Assembly: GCA_005776475.1 (NCBI GenBank) | Contig: SXPB01000084.1 | Location: 1 to 34,436 of the forward strand | Source of the DNA: Planctomycetia bacterium | Lineage (GTDB): Bacteria; Planctomycetota; UBA1135; UBA2386 | Reading direction: 5' to 3' | Length of the DNA: 34,436 bases | Part shown: positions 23,640-33,725 of the stretch, piece after piece | How the letters are laid out: each line of letters opens with the position of its first letter | Numbering within the stretch: the first letter of the stretch is position 1 | The notes under the pieces: generated by a model | Databases searched by the model: none | Seen by the model: only the letters and a program-made list of their open reading frames with translations | What the model was told of the DNA's origin: nothing | Translations under genes and position numbers: made by a program

Positions 23640-25756
23640 AACAGCCCTTTGCGCAAGCCGCGCTCGTCGCCTGCTTCATCGCCGCGTCGTCCTGCACCAC
23701 GCCGGAGCCGAACCACGCCACGCCGCCGATCGAAGCGCCACTGACGTCGTTGACGCCCGTCGCGAAGGGGATCGAAGCGCAACCGACCACGCGCGCCGTG
23801 CTGCGGCTCGACAACGGCATCACCGCGGTGCTGACGCAGGCCCAACCCGGCCACGACGCCAACATCCAACTCGGATTCGTCGCCGGCTCGTCGTTCGTGG
23901 CACCCGGCCTCTGCGAGCTCGCGGCCCACGTGCTCGCCGACGGCGCCGATCCGAGCCTCGGCCGCCCCTCACTGCGCCAGAGCATCGTGCGCCTCGGCGG
24001 CACGCTCGCCATCGAGATCGGGCCGCTGACGACGTGGCTCGACGTACGCGTTCCCGCTTCGGCCTGGCAAGAAGCGCTGGTCGCGATGAAGAAGGCACTC
24101 GCGACGCCGCTGCAATCGCGCAACCAGATCGAACGGGTGCGCGCCGACATGGTGGCCGAACGCATCGCCGCGATCCGGCGCGCACCGGGCCACGCGATGG
24201 CGCGCCTGCTGTTGCTCGGCGAGAACGGCAGCGCTTCGCACGTGAACGCCCTGCTCGATCGCGACCCGGCCGAGATCAGCGCCTTCCGTTCGCGCCTGTT
24301 CACCTTCGACCGCACGCTGCTCGTCGCCGATCTGCCGGTGACGACCGCCGCCGCGAGCCATGCCCTCGGCACCGGCGGCACGGTTGGCCTCGGCAGCCTC
24401 GTGCCCGAACCGCCCGTGCCCGGCCCCACCGGCCTGCTCGATCGCCGTTTCGAATCGGGGCTCTACGTCGCACGCGACACTGCGCCCAGCGCCACGCCGG
24501 CGGTGACGCGGCGCCTCACCGTCGTGCAACTGCTGCCCGATGTGACGAGCCCCGATGCCGCCGAGATGCTGGCGGCGCATTGTTGTCTGACGCTCGACGG
24601 CACCGGCGGCCGGCTCGAGCGCATGCAGCAGGACGTCAACCTCTCCGCAATCCTCTGGCGCAGCGAGATCGTGCAGACGCCCGATGCCACCGCGCTGGTG
24701 CTCTCGGCCGACGTGCTGCCCACCGACGTGCTGCCGGTCTGGCGCTTGCTGCAGTCGGTGCGCGCATCGCTGCAGGCAGTGCCGCCGACCGCGTCCGAAG
24801 TGCAGTTGGCGCTGACGCGCGTTCCCCTCACGGCACGGCTCGGCTTCACCAACGAATCCGCCCGACTGCGACTGCAGACGCAAATGGCGTTGAAGGGCGG
24901 CGAGCTCGCCGCGATCGACCGGCGCGTGGCGGCAATTCGCACGATGCAGGACGTCGACCTGAGCACGCCGATCCGCAACTTCCTGGCGCAACCGTTCGCG
25001 ATGGTGGTCAGCGGCGGCGAAGTCGCCGACCTGCCGGCGGAGGCCCGCGTCTACGACGTGCTGCCGATCGGGCACGAACCGGCGGTGGCCGCGGTTGCGC
25101 CCGAAACGGCGGCGAAGCCCGCGGTGGCGCCGACGCCCTGGCTCGACCACGCGGTGGCGGCGGTTGGCGGCAAGGATCTGCTGGCGCGCCTCGAGGGCTG
25201 GAAGAGCGAAGCCGACTTCGCGCACGACCAGGCGCCGGCAATGCACGAGTCGTGCGAATGGAACGCCAACGGCACGCTGCGGCGGGTCCGGGAGCTGGTC
25301 GGCAGCAAGGTGGAAACGACGCTCGACGGAGTCAAGTGGTCGGAGATGGTCGGCGACGTGAACCGTTCCCTCGACGCGGCCGAAGCGGGCTGGCTGCGAC
25401 GCGAGCAACAGCGGCATCCGTTGGCCGTGCTGTCGGCCGCGGCGCGCGGCGAGTTGACGTTCACGCCGGTGGCGCAACGCGACTCCGGCGATCGCACGGT
25501 GATGGTGCTGGAGACGCGCGGCGAACGCTTCGACCGGTTGCGGCTGCATCTCGACACGCAGTCGCATCTGGTGCGCGTCGTGGAGTCGTGGGAGACGCTG
25601 CCGGACGGCACGGCGATCCACGTGCACGATGCGTGGTCGGACTATCGCAATGCGGGCGGTGTGCGCGCGCCGTTCCGGCGGCTGTGCACGCACGACGACG
25701 GGCAGAACCGGGTGGAGACGATGGTGCGGAGCTGGGACGCGGTCTGGCGGCGGTAG
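23636..25756 (+). CDS. M16-like lipoprotein with C-terminal LolA-like domain
   Basis: A 706-residue predicted lipoprotein; the signal ends in AASSC with the lipid cysteine at residue 20. Residues 50-500 have the two-lobed M16 peptidase layout: LDNGITAVLTQAQPG, then GLCELAAHVLADGAD in place of the HxxEH helix, later LTLDGTGGRLERMQQD, which resembles the LGxGxSSRL region. Only one histidine of the zinc motif survives. From about residue 505 (LDHAVAAVGGKDLLARLEGWKSEADF onward, a long beta-rich stretch ending in APFRRLCTHDDG) there is a half-barrel domain like LolA/LolB outer-membrane lipoprotein carriers. The gene is coupled to its upstream neighbour by GTGA overlap. A structural or lipid/lipoprotein-handling role in the envelope is more likely than proteolysis. 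Confidence 0.72.
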   Translation: MKQPFAQAALVACFIAASSCTTPEPNHATPPIEAPLTSLTPVAKGIEAQPTTRAVLRLDNGITAVLTQAQPGHDANIQLGFVAGSSFVAPGLCELAAHVLADGADPSLGRPSLRQSIVRLGGTLAIEIGPLTTWLDVRVPASAWQEALVAMKKALATPLQSRNQIERVRADMVAERIAAIRRAPGHAMARLLLLGENGSASHVNALLDRDPAEISAFRSRLFTFDRTLLVADLPVTTAAASHALGTGGTVGLGSLVPEPPVPGPTGLLDRRFESGLYVARDTAPSATPAVTRRLTVVQLLPDVTSPDAAEMLAAHCCLTLDGTGGRLERMQQDVNLSAILWRSEIVQTPDATALVLSADVLPTDVLPVWRLLQSVRASLQAVPPTASEVQLALTRVPLTARLGFTNESARLRLQTQMALKGGELAAIDRRVAAIRTMQDVDLSTPIRNFLAQPFAMVVSGGEVADLPAEARVYDVLPIGHEPAVAAVAPETAAKPAVAPTPWLDHAVAAVGGKDLLARLEGWKSEADFAHDQAPAMHESCEWNANGTLRRVRELVGSKVETTLDGVKWSEMVGDVNRSLDAAEAGWLRREQQRHPLAVLSAAARGELTFTPVAQRDSGDRTVMVLETRGERFDRLRLHLDTQSHLVRVVESWETLPDGTAIHVHDAWSDYRNAGGVRAPFRRLCTHDDGQNRVETMVRSWDAVWRR

Positions 25757-25764
25757 TGCGCCAC

Positions 25765-26262
25765 TCAGGCTCGTGAGCCAGAGGCCTTCCGTCTTGTTGC
25801 GTTTGGCCTGCGCTTCCGGAAGACGCTCTGTACGCACTCCTGCACTCGATCCGCCAGGTGTGACGGCGCATCCGCTCGATATCTCGCCGCGACTGCCCGC
25901 AATCGACGACTCAGCGGGACCCGTCCATAGTCTTTTTGGATGACCCAGTTGGCTCGCTGCTTGGGCGTCACGATGGCAAAGAGCCTGCGCAACAGGACCG
26001 CTTCCTTCTCGCGCCAGGAACATGCACGCAACCACTCTTGATGGAACTCGAAGCACAAGGCCCTGGCTTGGGCAACAACGATTGCCATGGAGTTCTTCGG
26101 CTCCCCGACCAGCAGCGTCTCGATCCGATCGACGAACCGCCGCGCCCGTTGCCCGGATCGAACGACGAAAAGGTGGTGGTGCGCCTTCTTGCAGCAGTAC
26201 GCCAACTCGTCCGACTCGTTGCAGAAGGAGCGGCGACTTCGAGGAAGCACGATCACGCGCAA
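25765..26262 (-). CDS. Hypothetical protein, about 165 residues
   Basis: A basic protein with no signal peptide. It contains a beta-strand-like LRVIVLPRSRRSF at the start, a cysteine/histidine-rich patch YCCKKAHHHLF, then a convincing helix-rich core (DRIETLLVGEPKNSMAIVV, CFEFHQEWLRACSWREKEAV, IVTPKQRANWVIQKD) and an arginine-rich tail. I do not recognise the family. The start is uncertain: a TTG at 26262 lies 5 bases after GGAG and just past the stop of the small membrane gene, with GTG codons at 26256 and 26250 as alternatives. A longer frame reaching 26466 would overlap the membrane gene and looks like shadow. The base composition is visibly less GC-rich than its neighbours. It converges on the M16-like gene with 8 bases between stops. 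Confidence 0.55.
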   Translation of the reverse strand: MRVIVLPRSRRSFCNESDELAYCCKKAHHHLFVVRSGQRARRFVDRIETLLVGEPKNSMAIVVAQARALCFEFHQEWLRACSWREKEAVLLRRLFAIVTPKQRANWVIQKDYGRVPLSRRLRAVAARYRADAPSHLADRVQECVQSVFRKRRPNATRRKASGSRA

Positions 26263-26263
26263 A

Positions 26264-26503
26264 TCAGCTCCGGGCTGCCTCGCGAACCAACGCAGCGCGC
26301 TCCTCGATCCTTCGACGTCGCTCCTTGAACGCCAACCAGACGAGAGGAATCTGGCACAGCAGTAGCAAGACTTGGCAGGTCGACAGCGATATCCGCTCGA
26401 CAATCCCCGACATCTGCATGCAGAGAGCGCCGACGCAGAGAACAACCGCGCTCGCGCACGCAACACCCATCACGAACCAGAACAGCGGCGACTTCTTGAC
26501 CAC
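26264..26503 (-). CDS. Small two-helix membrane protein
   Basis: A 79-residue protein with two hydrophobic segments, about 7-29 (LFWFVMGVACASAVVLCVG) and 39-59 (SLSTCQVLLLLCQIPLVWLAF), then a charged C-terminus (KERRRRIEERAALVREA) that is probably cytoplasmic. It has five cysteines, all in or near the membrane segments. The start is a GTG at 26503, 11 bases after GGAGGG; an alternative GTG at 26557 overlaps the modC stop as GTGA and would add 18 residues. Family unknown. It sits between modC and the 165-residue unknown gene, in the same less GC-rich stretch, and may be co-transcribed with modABC. Confidence 0.6.
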   Translation of the reverse strand: MVKKSPLFWFVMGVACASAVVLCVGALCMQMSGIVERISLSTCQVLLLLCQIPLVWLAFKERRRRIEERAALVREAARS

Positions 26504-26553
26504 GAGAATCTCGACCCTCCGCGCAACACGGGGAATCGACGCACCATACCCAT

Positions 26554-27606
26554 TCACGCCGGGAAGACCGCGATCTCCGTCGCCTTCAGCGCCACCCACA
26601 CCGTGCCGCCGACACCGAGCTGCAGTTCCGCAATCGCCAGCGGCGTGACTTCGGCGACGAGCGGCAACGCGCCCCCGAGCCGAACGCGCACGCGATCGCC
26701 CGCCGCTTCCAACGCGACGATCTCCGCCGACCACACATTGCGCGGCGTGCCATCCGGCCGCGAACGGTAGAGCGCGATCGCGCGCGGATGCACCGTCGCC
26801 AGCACCGCTCCATCCGGCGCCTGCGACACCACCAGCTCGCCGCCGCCTTCCACGCGCAGCCGCCCCGCCGCACACTCGCCGCGCAGGAAGTTCAACCCGA
26901 CCAGATCGGCGACGTAGCGCGAGCGCGGCCGACTGCAGATCTCGGCAACCGGCCCCGCCTGCACGATGCGGCCCGCTTCGAGCACCGCGATCCGGTCGGC
27001 GAGCGCGAACGCGTCGACGGCGTCGTGCGTCACCAGCAACCGCGGCCCGGCGAAGGCGTCCAGGTGCGCCCGCAAGTCGCGCCGCAAGGCGAGCCGCGCC
27101 GACGCATCGACTGCCGACAACGGCTCGTCGAGCAGCAGCAGCTGCGGTTCGTTGGCGAGCGCCCGCGCCAGCGCCACCCGCTGCGCCTGACCGCCCGACA
27201 ACGCGGACGGCAACGCCTGGGCCCGGTCGCCGACGCCGACGCGCACCAGCCACTCGTTCGCCAGCGCCAACGCCTGCTCGCGCCCGACCCCGCGCACCCG
27301 CGGCCCGAAGGCGACGTTGTCGAGCGCGCTGCGATGCGGGAACAGCAGCAGGTCCTGGAACATCACGCCGGCGCGCCGTGCCTCAGGCAGCACGAACGGC
27401 GCGGCCGGCCCGGCGTCGAAGACCTGCGCGCCGAGCGCCACGCGACCGCGTTCGAGGGGCAACAGGCCCGCGATCGCTGCCAGCAACGACGACTTGCCGG
27501 CGCCGTGGCGCCCGACGATCGCGACCGTGTCGCCGGCGGCGACGGTCAGCTGCACGTCGAGTTGCAGCGACGCCCGGCGCAGGTGCACGTCGAGTTCGAG
27601 GTTCAT
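26554..27606 (-). CDS. modC: Molybdate/tungstate ABC transporter ATPase
   Basis: A 350-residue ATPase of the molybdate importer. Walker A is GRHGAGKSS at about 33-41, signature LSGGQAQR, Walker B LLLLDEPLSAVDA and switch LLVTHDAVDAF; all are complete. Residues from about 230 form the C-terminal region, with a MOBE/TOBE-like oxyanion-binding domain at about 275-350 (NVWSAEIVALEAAGDRVRVRLGG, then LQLGVGGTVWVALKATEIAVF) of the kind that regulates transport in response to bound molybdate. Its ATG overlaps the modB stop (ATGA). Order and overlap with modA and modB make the assignment firm. Confidence 0.92.
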   Translation of the reverse strand: MNLELDVHLRRASLQLDVQLTVAAGDTVAIVGRHGAGKSSLLAAIAGLLPLERGRVALGAQVFDAGPAAPFVLPEARRAGVMFQDLLLFPHRSALDNVAFGPRVRGVGREQALALANEWLVRVGVGDRAQALPSALSGGQAQRVALARALANEPQLLLLDEPLSAVDASARLALRRDLRAHLDAFAGPRLLVTHDAVDAFALADRIAVLEAGRIVQAGPVAEICSRPRSRYVADLVGLNFLRGECAAGRLRVEGGGELVVSQAPDGAVLATVHPRAIALYRSRPDGTPRNVWSAEIVALEAAGDRVRVRLGGALPLVAEVTPLAIAELQLGVGGTVWVALKATEIAVFPA

Positions 27607-28394
27607 CGCGGCGCCAGCCAGCGTTGCCGCAGCAGGAACAGCACCACGATCGACACCGACGACAAGATCAGGCTCAGCACGATCGCCAGTTCCGGATCGC
27701 TCTCCATCGCCACACCGCAGGCGAGCGGCAGCGTGCGCGTGCTGCCCTGCAGGTTGCCGGCGAAGGTCTGCGTCGCGCAGAACTCGCCCAGCGCGCGGGC
27801 CCAGCACAGCAGGGCGCCGGCTTGCAGCGACGGCCGGATCATCGGCAACGTCACCGTGACGAAGCGCCGCACCGGGCCGGCCCCGAGCGTCGCCGCGGCG
27901 GCGAGGTAGCGCCGATCGAACGCACGCAGGCCCGCCTCGACCGCGAGCACGAAGAACGGCATGCCGATGTAGGTCGCGGCGAGCGTCGCCCCGGCGGTCG
28001 AGAACGGCAGGGTCACGCCGAAGGTGGAATCGAGCCAGCTGCCGACGATGCCGGCGCGGCCGAAGGCGAGCAGCAGTGCAATGCCGCCGACGACCGGCGG
28101 CAGCACGATCGGCAACATCACGATGATGCGCGCGACGGTGCGCAGCGCCGAGCGGCCGGAAGCGAGCCAGATCGCCAGCGGCAGGCCGAGGGCGACGGCC
28201 AGGGCCAGCGCGCTGCACGAACTGAGCAACGACAACCGCATCGCGTCGTGCACCGCCGGCGACATCAGCTGTTCGCCGAGCCGCGACCACGGCATGCGCA
28301 GCAGGATGCCGAACAGCGGCAAGGCGAACAGCAACACGGCGGCGGCGGCGGGCACGCCGATGAGCCAACGCACGGGACCGCGGAGGGTGGTCAT
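27603..28394 (-). CDS. modB: Molybdate ABC transporter permease
   Basis: A 263-residue integral membrane protein with six or so hydrophobic segments from residue 10 to 255. The coupling loop that contacts the ATPase is AAAATLGAGPVRRFVTVTLP, the EAA-type motif of binding-protein-dependent permeases, and ARALGEFCATQTFAGN near 200 is close to the ModB/CysT family pattern. ATGA overlaps on both sides tie it to modA and modC in one operon. Confidence 0.92.
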   Translation of the reverse strand: MTTLRGPVRWLIGVPAAAAVLLFALPLFGILLRMPWSRLGEQLMSPAVHDAMRLSLLSSCSALALAVALGLPLAIWLASGRSALRTVARIIVMLPIVLPPVVGGIALLLAFGRAGIVGSWLDSTFGVTLPFSTAGATLAATYIGMPFFVLAVEAGLRAFDRRYLAAAATLGAGPVRRFVTVTLPMIRPSLQAGALLCWARALGEFCATQTFAGNLQGSTRTLPLACGVAMESDPELAIVLSLILSSVSIVVLFLLRQRWLAPR

Positions 28395-29137
28395 GGCGCC
28401 TGGAACCCGTGCGCGGCGAGCACCTGCTGGCCGGATGGCGACAACACGAAGTCGACGAACGCGGCGGCTTCGACGGCGGCAGCCGCCGTGAGTGTGGTGA
28501 TCGGGTAGTCGGCGACGACCTGGTGCTCGGCGGCGATCGCGACCGCGGCGATGCCCGTCGCCGTACAGTCGGTCTGGAAGACGATGCCGGCGTCGAGTTC
28601 CCCGAGCCGCACCTTGGTGACGAGCGCGTGCACGTTCGGCTCGTCGGACAGCGACCGCACGGCCACCTTCGCTTTGGCGAGGGCCTGCCGGGCGTAGCGG
28701 CCGGCCGGCACTTCGGGACCGCAGAGGGCAACCTTGCAGCCGTCGCGCGCCAGATCGCCGAGGCCCTGGATCGCGCGCGGATTGCCGGCGGCGACGACGA
28801 TCGCGAGGCGATTGCGCGCGAAGCGGCGGGGTTCGCCGACCGCATTGCCGGAGGCCTGGACCTTCGCCATGTTGACGACGTCGGCGGCCGCGAACACATC
28901 GGCGGCGGCGCCCTGCTCGATCTGCAGCACCAGCTGCGGCGAGCCGGCGAAATTGCACTGCACGTCGAGGCCGGGGTGGCTGGCTTCGAACGCCTGTTCG
29001 AGTGCGGTGAACGGCGCGGCCAGGGACGCGGCCGCGAACACCCGCAGCGGCCGCCGCGATGCACCCGCATCGCACGCGCACAGAACTGACAGCGCCAGCA
29101 ACGCGAACGCCCCGGGGCCTGGGGGGAGGGTGTTCAT
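28391..29137 (-). CDS. modA: Molybdate-binding lipoprotein
   Basis: A 248-residue periplasmic binding protein. The N-terminal signal ends in VLCAC, a plausible lipobox. The mature part follows the ModA pattern: RVFAAASLAAPFTALEQAF, NFAGSPQLVLQIEQGAAADVFAAAD, RFARNRLAIVVAAGNP, and GELDAGIVFQTDC near residue 180. Serines in AAASL and AGSPQ lie at the expected oxyanion-contact places. It begins 16 bases after the stop of an outer-membrane barrel gene, which suggests an uptake operon that includes the barrel. The specificity could be tungstate instead of molybdate. Confidence 0.9.
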   Translation of the reverse strand: MNTLPPGPGAFALLALSVLCACDAGASRRPLRVFAAASLAAPFTALEQAFEASHPGLDVQCNFAGSPQLVLQIEQGAAADVFAAADVVNMAKVQASGNAVGEPRRFARNRLAIVVAAGNPRAIQGLGDLARDGCKVALCGPEVPAGRYARQALAKAKVAVRSLSDEPNVHALVTKVRLGELDAGIVFQTDCTATGIAAVAIAAEHQVVADYPITTLTAAAAVEAAAFVDFVLSPSGQQVLAAHGFQAP

Positions 29138-29153
29138 GCCACGTCGCGTGGCA

Positions 29154-30317
29154 TCAGCCGCGCGAGGCGCCGAGCCGCAGCACCATGCCGAGGAAGAACA
29201 TCGACTGGCCGTGCACGTCCTCGTCGATGCGGATCGACGGCCGATTCTCGCTGTCGACGTACGAGTACCACGCGTGCAACGACAGCGAATCGCTGAAGTG
29301 CAGGTAGCTCTCGGCGCCGCCGCCGAAGAAGAGCTCCTTGTCTGACGAGAACCCGGTCTCGTCGAGCAGCCGAGAGTACTGCGCCTGGAAGAACGGCGTC
29401 ACGGTCAGCGACGTGCCGAAGTGCATGCGCAAGCGCAGCTGGACATCGGCCCACTGGTTGCCGAGCGGGCGCTGCGCCTCGGTGTTCTGCAGCCGATCCT
29501 TCTCGTCGTGCCAGCCGCCGGTGCCGAAGATCTCCCAGCACATCGTGTCGGTGGCCGCGATGTACCAGTCGAGCCGGCCGCGCGCGCGCCACACCGCCGA
29601 GGGCAATTCGGTGGTGAAGCCGTTGGCGCCGAATTCGCCGCGGCTGTTGTTCCACTCGCGTTCGCCCGTCAGCGTGAACACATAGCCGTCGCGCGGCATG
29701 CCGCGCCGGCGATCCATCTGCACCGTGTTCTGCTCGATGTAGAGGCGACCGCCGTAGGCCGAGAACCCGTCCGGCACCGAGAACGTCGCCGGCGTCAGGT
29801 CGGAGCGATCGAAATCGAACTTCTTGTAGAAGGGGCCGAGCTCGACGTAGAGCCCTTGCTGCGCCTCGCGGCCGAACCCGATGTAGCCCTCGTAGTCCTG
29901 GCCGTCGTAGAAGCCGTTCGGCACCAGGCTGTCGTCGCGATAGAAGCCGTCGCGATAGAACTGCCAGGGGCGCGCGCGCACTTCGAACTTCGTCACGGTG
30001 TCGTCGCCGACCAGCTTGCCGTCGGTGTAGGAGCCGAACAGGCCGTCGCGGCCGGCGTAGCCTTCGATCGTGCCGCGGCGCGCGCGGAACGCTTCGTCGC
30101 GATACCACACGCGCGCGTCCCAGCTGAAGTCGTCCTCCAGACCGACCGTCGGGTCCTCGTCCTTGGCGAGCGTGCCGATGGCGCCAAGTTCGACCTGGAA
30201 CACCGAGGCGTAGGGCACCGCCGGGTTGCGGGCGTCGACGAAGTCGGAGAACGACTGACCGAACAGCGGAACGCCGACGGACGCGGCGAAAAGGAGACGC
30301 CAGTGGGGTGTGTTCAT
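29154..30317 (-). CDS. Outer-membrane beta-barrel protein (porin-like)
   Basis: A 387-residue exported protein with signal peptide MNTPHWRLLFAASVGVPLFGQS. The mature sequence alternates amphipathic strands rich in aromatic residues, for example DDFSWDARVWYRDEAF, DTVTKFEVRARPWQFY, QGLYVELGPFYKKFDF, ARGRLDWYIAATDTMCWEIFG, QWADVQLRLRMHFG, SLTVTPFFQAQYSRLL and the last strand SMFFLGMVLRLG. That is about 16 strands by eye. I cannot place it in a named porin family. It sits 28 bases after the NYN gene and 16 bases before modA in the same direction, so it may supply outer-membrane passage for the oxyanion taken up by modABC. The ATG at 30317 begins the signal peptide. Confidence 0.78.
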   Translation of the reverse strand: MNTPHWRLLFAASVGVPLFGQSFSDFVDARNPAVPYASVFQVELGAIGTLAKDEDPTVGLEDDFSWDARVWYRDEAFRARRGTIEGYAGRDGLFGSYTDGKLVGDDTVTKFEVRARPWQFYRDGFYRDDSLVPNGFYDGQDYEGYIGFGREAQQGLYVELGPFYKKFDFDRSDLTPATFSVPDGFSAYGGRLYIEQNTVQMDRRRGMPRDGYVFTLTGEREWNNSRGEFGANGFTTELPSAVWRARGRLDWYIAATDTMCWEIFGTGGWHDEKDRLQNTEAQRPLGNQWADVQLRLRMHFGTSLTVTPFFQAQYSRLLDETGFSSDKELFFGGGAESYLHFSDSLSLHAWYSYVDSENRPSIRIDEDVHGQSMFFLGMVLRLGASRG

Positions 30318-30345
30318 GGCAAGGCGAACCGGTCGGACGGACCGA

Positions 30346-31389
30346 TCACTTCGTTTCTTCGCGTTTCCGGGCACGTTCGTGCGCCGCGGTGACCATCGGG
30401 TGGCTCTCGTCGAGCACGATGACCGAGTACGGGTGGTCGGCGTACTGGTTCTCGCGCTCCTCGATGCGGATCACGCCGCGGTGGCGCAGTTCGTTGACCA
30501 GCGCGCGCCGTTCCGGATGCACGAGGCCGCTGAAGTGCTGGCTCATCGGGCCCTTCAGGAAGGGCGACAGCCAGACCTCGGCGCTGCCGTGGCGCACCTG
30601 CGAGCGCAGGATCAGGTCGATGCACGTCTGCAGGCGTTCGCCGACCTCGCCGTCGTGCGGCAGTTCGTCGGCGGTGCGCCAGGTGACGGGAATGTGGCCG
30701 ACGATCGAAGCGCGCGGACGGCCGTTCTTCTCGCCCTTGTCGTCGTGGCCGTTGGTCGCTTGGCCGTTGGTCGCGTGCCCGTTGCTGGCCGAAGGCACGG
30801 CCGGCGCTGGCGCCGCAGCGGCCTCGGCCGCCGTTGCCGCGACCGGTTCGGCGGCGGGCGCCGGTGCCGGCACCGCCTTCGCCGGCCGCGCTTCGCCGCC
30901 GATCAGGTCGAGCGCGTTCCAGAAGCGTTCGCCGCCGACGCGCATGCGCAGGTCGCCGCTGGTGCTGTCGGGAATCGCGACCACACGCAGCTCGCGGTTC
31001 TCCTCGAGCACCTGGCGCGCGATCGGAATGAAGTCGCGGTCGCCGGACACGATCACGATCGCGTCGATGTCGGGGCGGCGGTAGAGCACGCGGCACACAT
31101 CGCAGGCGAGCTGCACGTCGGCCGAGTTCTTGCCCGCGTGGCCGGTCAGCACGTATTGCGGGTCGAAGCCCATCAGGGCGAGGTCGTGCGCGACCTCCAT
31201 TCCCGGATACGTGTCGAACGCCGCGTAGCTGCGCCCGAGCACCATCGGCGCCTTGTCGGTGTGCAGGCGCACCTTCAGGTGCTCGAGGATGCCGAGGCAG
31301 AGATCCCGGATGCGCTGGCCGGTCAGCTCCTCGCGATTCTTGAGCGACAGGAACAGGTTCTCGAAATCGACGAAGACGGCTGCATGCAT
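30346..31389 (-). CDS. NYN-domain (LabA/DUF88-like) protein
   Basis: A 347-residue cytoplasmic protein. Residues 1-160 are a NYN/PIN-like nuclease domain with the acidic residues kept: FVDFEN (Asp8, Asn11), GKNSADVQLACD (Asp91, Asp97) and VSGDRDF (Asp117, Asp119). Residues 165-225 are a disordered linker rich in alanine, proline, asparagine and glycine, with a fivefold-residue repeat ATNGH/ATNGQ. Residues 230-335 form a second, wHTH-like domain (GERLQTCIDLILRSQV, VHPERRALVNELRHRGVI). Such proteins are thought to be RNA nucleases or RNA-binding factors; no target is known here. It lies between speA and the barrel gene on the same strand. The GTG/ATG choice is clear: the ATG at 31389 directly precedes the first strand. 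Confidence 0.85.
   Translation of the reverse strand: MHAAVFVDFENLFLSLKNREELTGQRIRDLCLGILEHLKVRLHTDKAPMVLGRSYAAFDTYPGMEVAHDLALMGFDPQYVLTGHAGKNSADVQLACDVCRVLYRRPDIDAIVIVSGDRDFIPIARQVLEENRELRVVAIPDSTSGDLRMRVGGERFWNALDLIGGEARPAKAVPAPAPAAEPVAATAAEAAAAPAPAVPSASNGHATNGQATNGHDDKGEKNGRPRASIVGHIPVTWRTADELPHDGEVGERLQTCIDLILRSQVRHGSAEVWLSPFLKGPMSQHFSGLVHPERRALVNELRHRGVIRIEERENQYADHPYSVIVLDESHPMVTAAHERARKREETK
30746..30789 (-). repeat. Three copies of a 15-base tandem repeat inside the NYN gene
   Basis: The unit TGGCCGTTGGTCGC (plus strand) occurs at 30746-30759 and 30761-30774 with a third imperfect copy at 30776-30789. The 15-base period keeps frame and encodes the five-residue unit ATNGH/Q in the linker. 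Confidence 0.75.
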
Positions 31390-31398
31390 GCGATCACA

Positions 31399-31433
31399 AT
31401 TCGGAGGGACATTCGGAGGACGGCCGGGCCGTC
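31399..31433. repeat. Direct repeat and palindrome between speA and the NYN gene
   Basis: ATTCGGAGG occurs twice (31399-31407 and 31411-31419), followed by the perfect palindrome GACGGCC-G-GGCCGTC at 31419-31433. On the transcribed minus strand the palindrome comes first after the speA stop, then two CCTCCGAAT copies shortly before the NYN start codon. It may be a weak terminator or a regulatory element; there is no T-run. Confidence 0.45.
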
Positions 31434-31465
31434 ACATTGGACAGTGAGCGAGCTTGGCGCCGCCG

Positions 31466-33499
<2,034 letters not shown>

Positions 33500-33725
33500 T
33501 GCGGGAACTCCGAAGGCGCGGACCGGTCCTCGGACACCACACCACGTGATGCTGACGACGCCGGGGCACGCGAGCGCGGATTGAACACGACGTGGCCAGA
33601 ACATGGCAGTGGCGGGGCGCGTCTTTTTTTGCCCGACGGCGACTGCCGCTCGCACCCGAGCCTCGCCGGCTCACACGCGCTCGGCACTGGCCGGCGCGAC
33701 GCCCCCGCCGTAAGTTGCCGAGCCT
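33500..33725. other. Divergent intergenic region, 226 bases
   Basis: This gap lies between the speA and glyA starts and should hold both promoters. A seven-T run sits at 33624-33630 (an A-tract when read toward speA), which could be an upstream promoter element. I see no glycine riboswitch or other structured leader before glyA. Confidence 0.4.
33508..33511 (-). promoter_or_regulatory. Ribosome binding site for the speA TTG start
   Basis: GGAG on the minus strand, 8 bases before the TTG at 33499. No better ATG or GTG lies near; the frame remains open upstream to 33655 but in codons that do not resemble SpeA. Confidence 0.5.

Noticed and set aside
23636-25756. Active insulinase-type protease
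   Set aside because: HxxEH is not present; the equivalent segment reads GLCELAAHVL, so a catalytic call cannot be supported.
25936-26328. 130-codon plus-strand frame in the less GC-rich stretch
   Set aside because: No protein-like features; the opposite-strand frame has a much more natural helix-rich sequence and connects to the minus-strand operon.
30746-30789. Short tandem repeat as a CRISPR array
   Set aside because: Units are contiguous 15-mers in frame within a coding linker, without spacers or cas genes.
33624-33630. Seven-T run as an intrinsic terminator
   Set aside because: No stable hairpin directly precedes it and it lies between two divergent gene starts, where no transcript should end.
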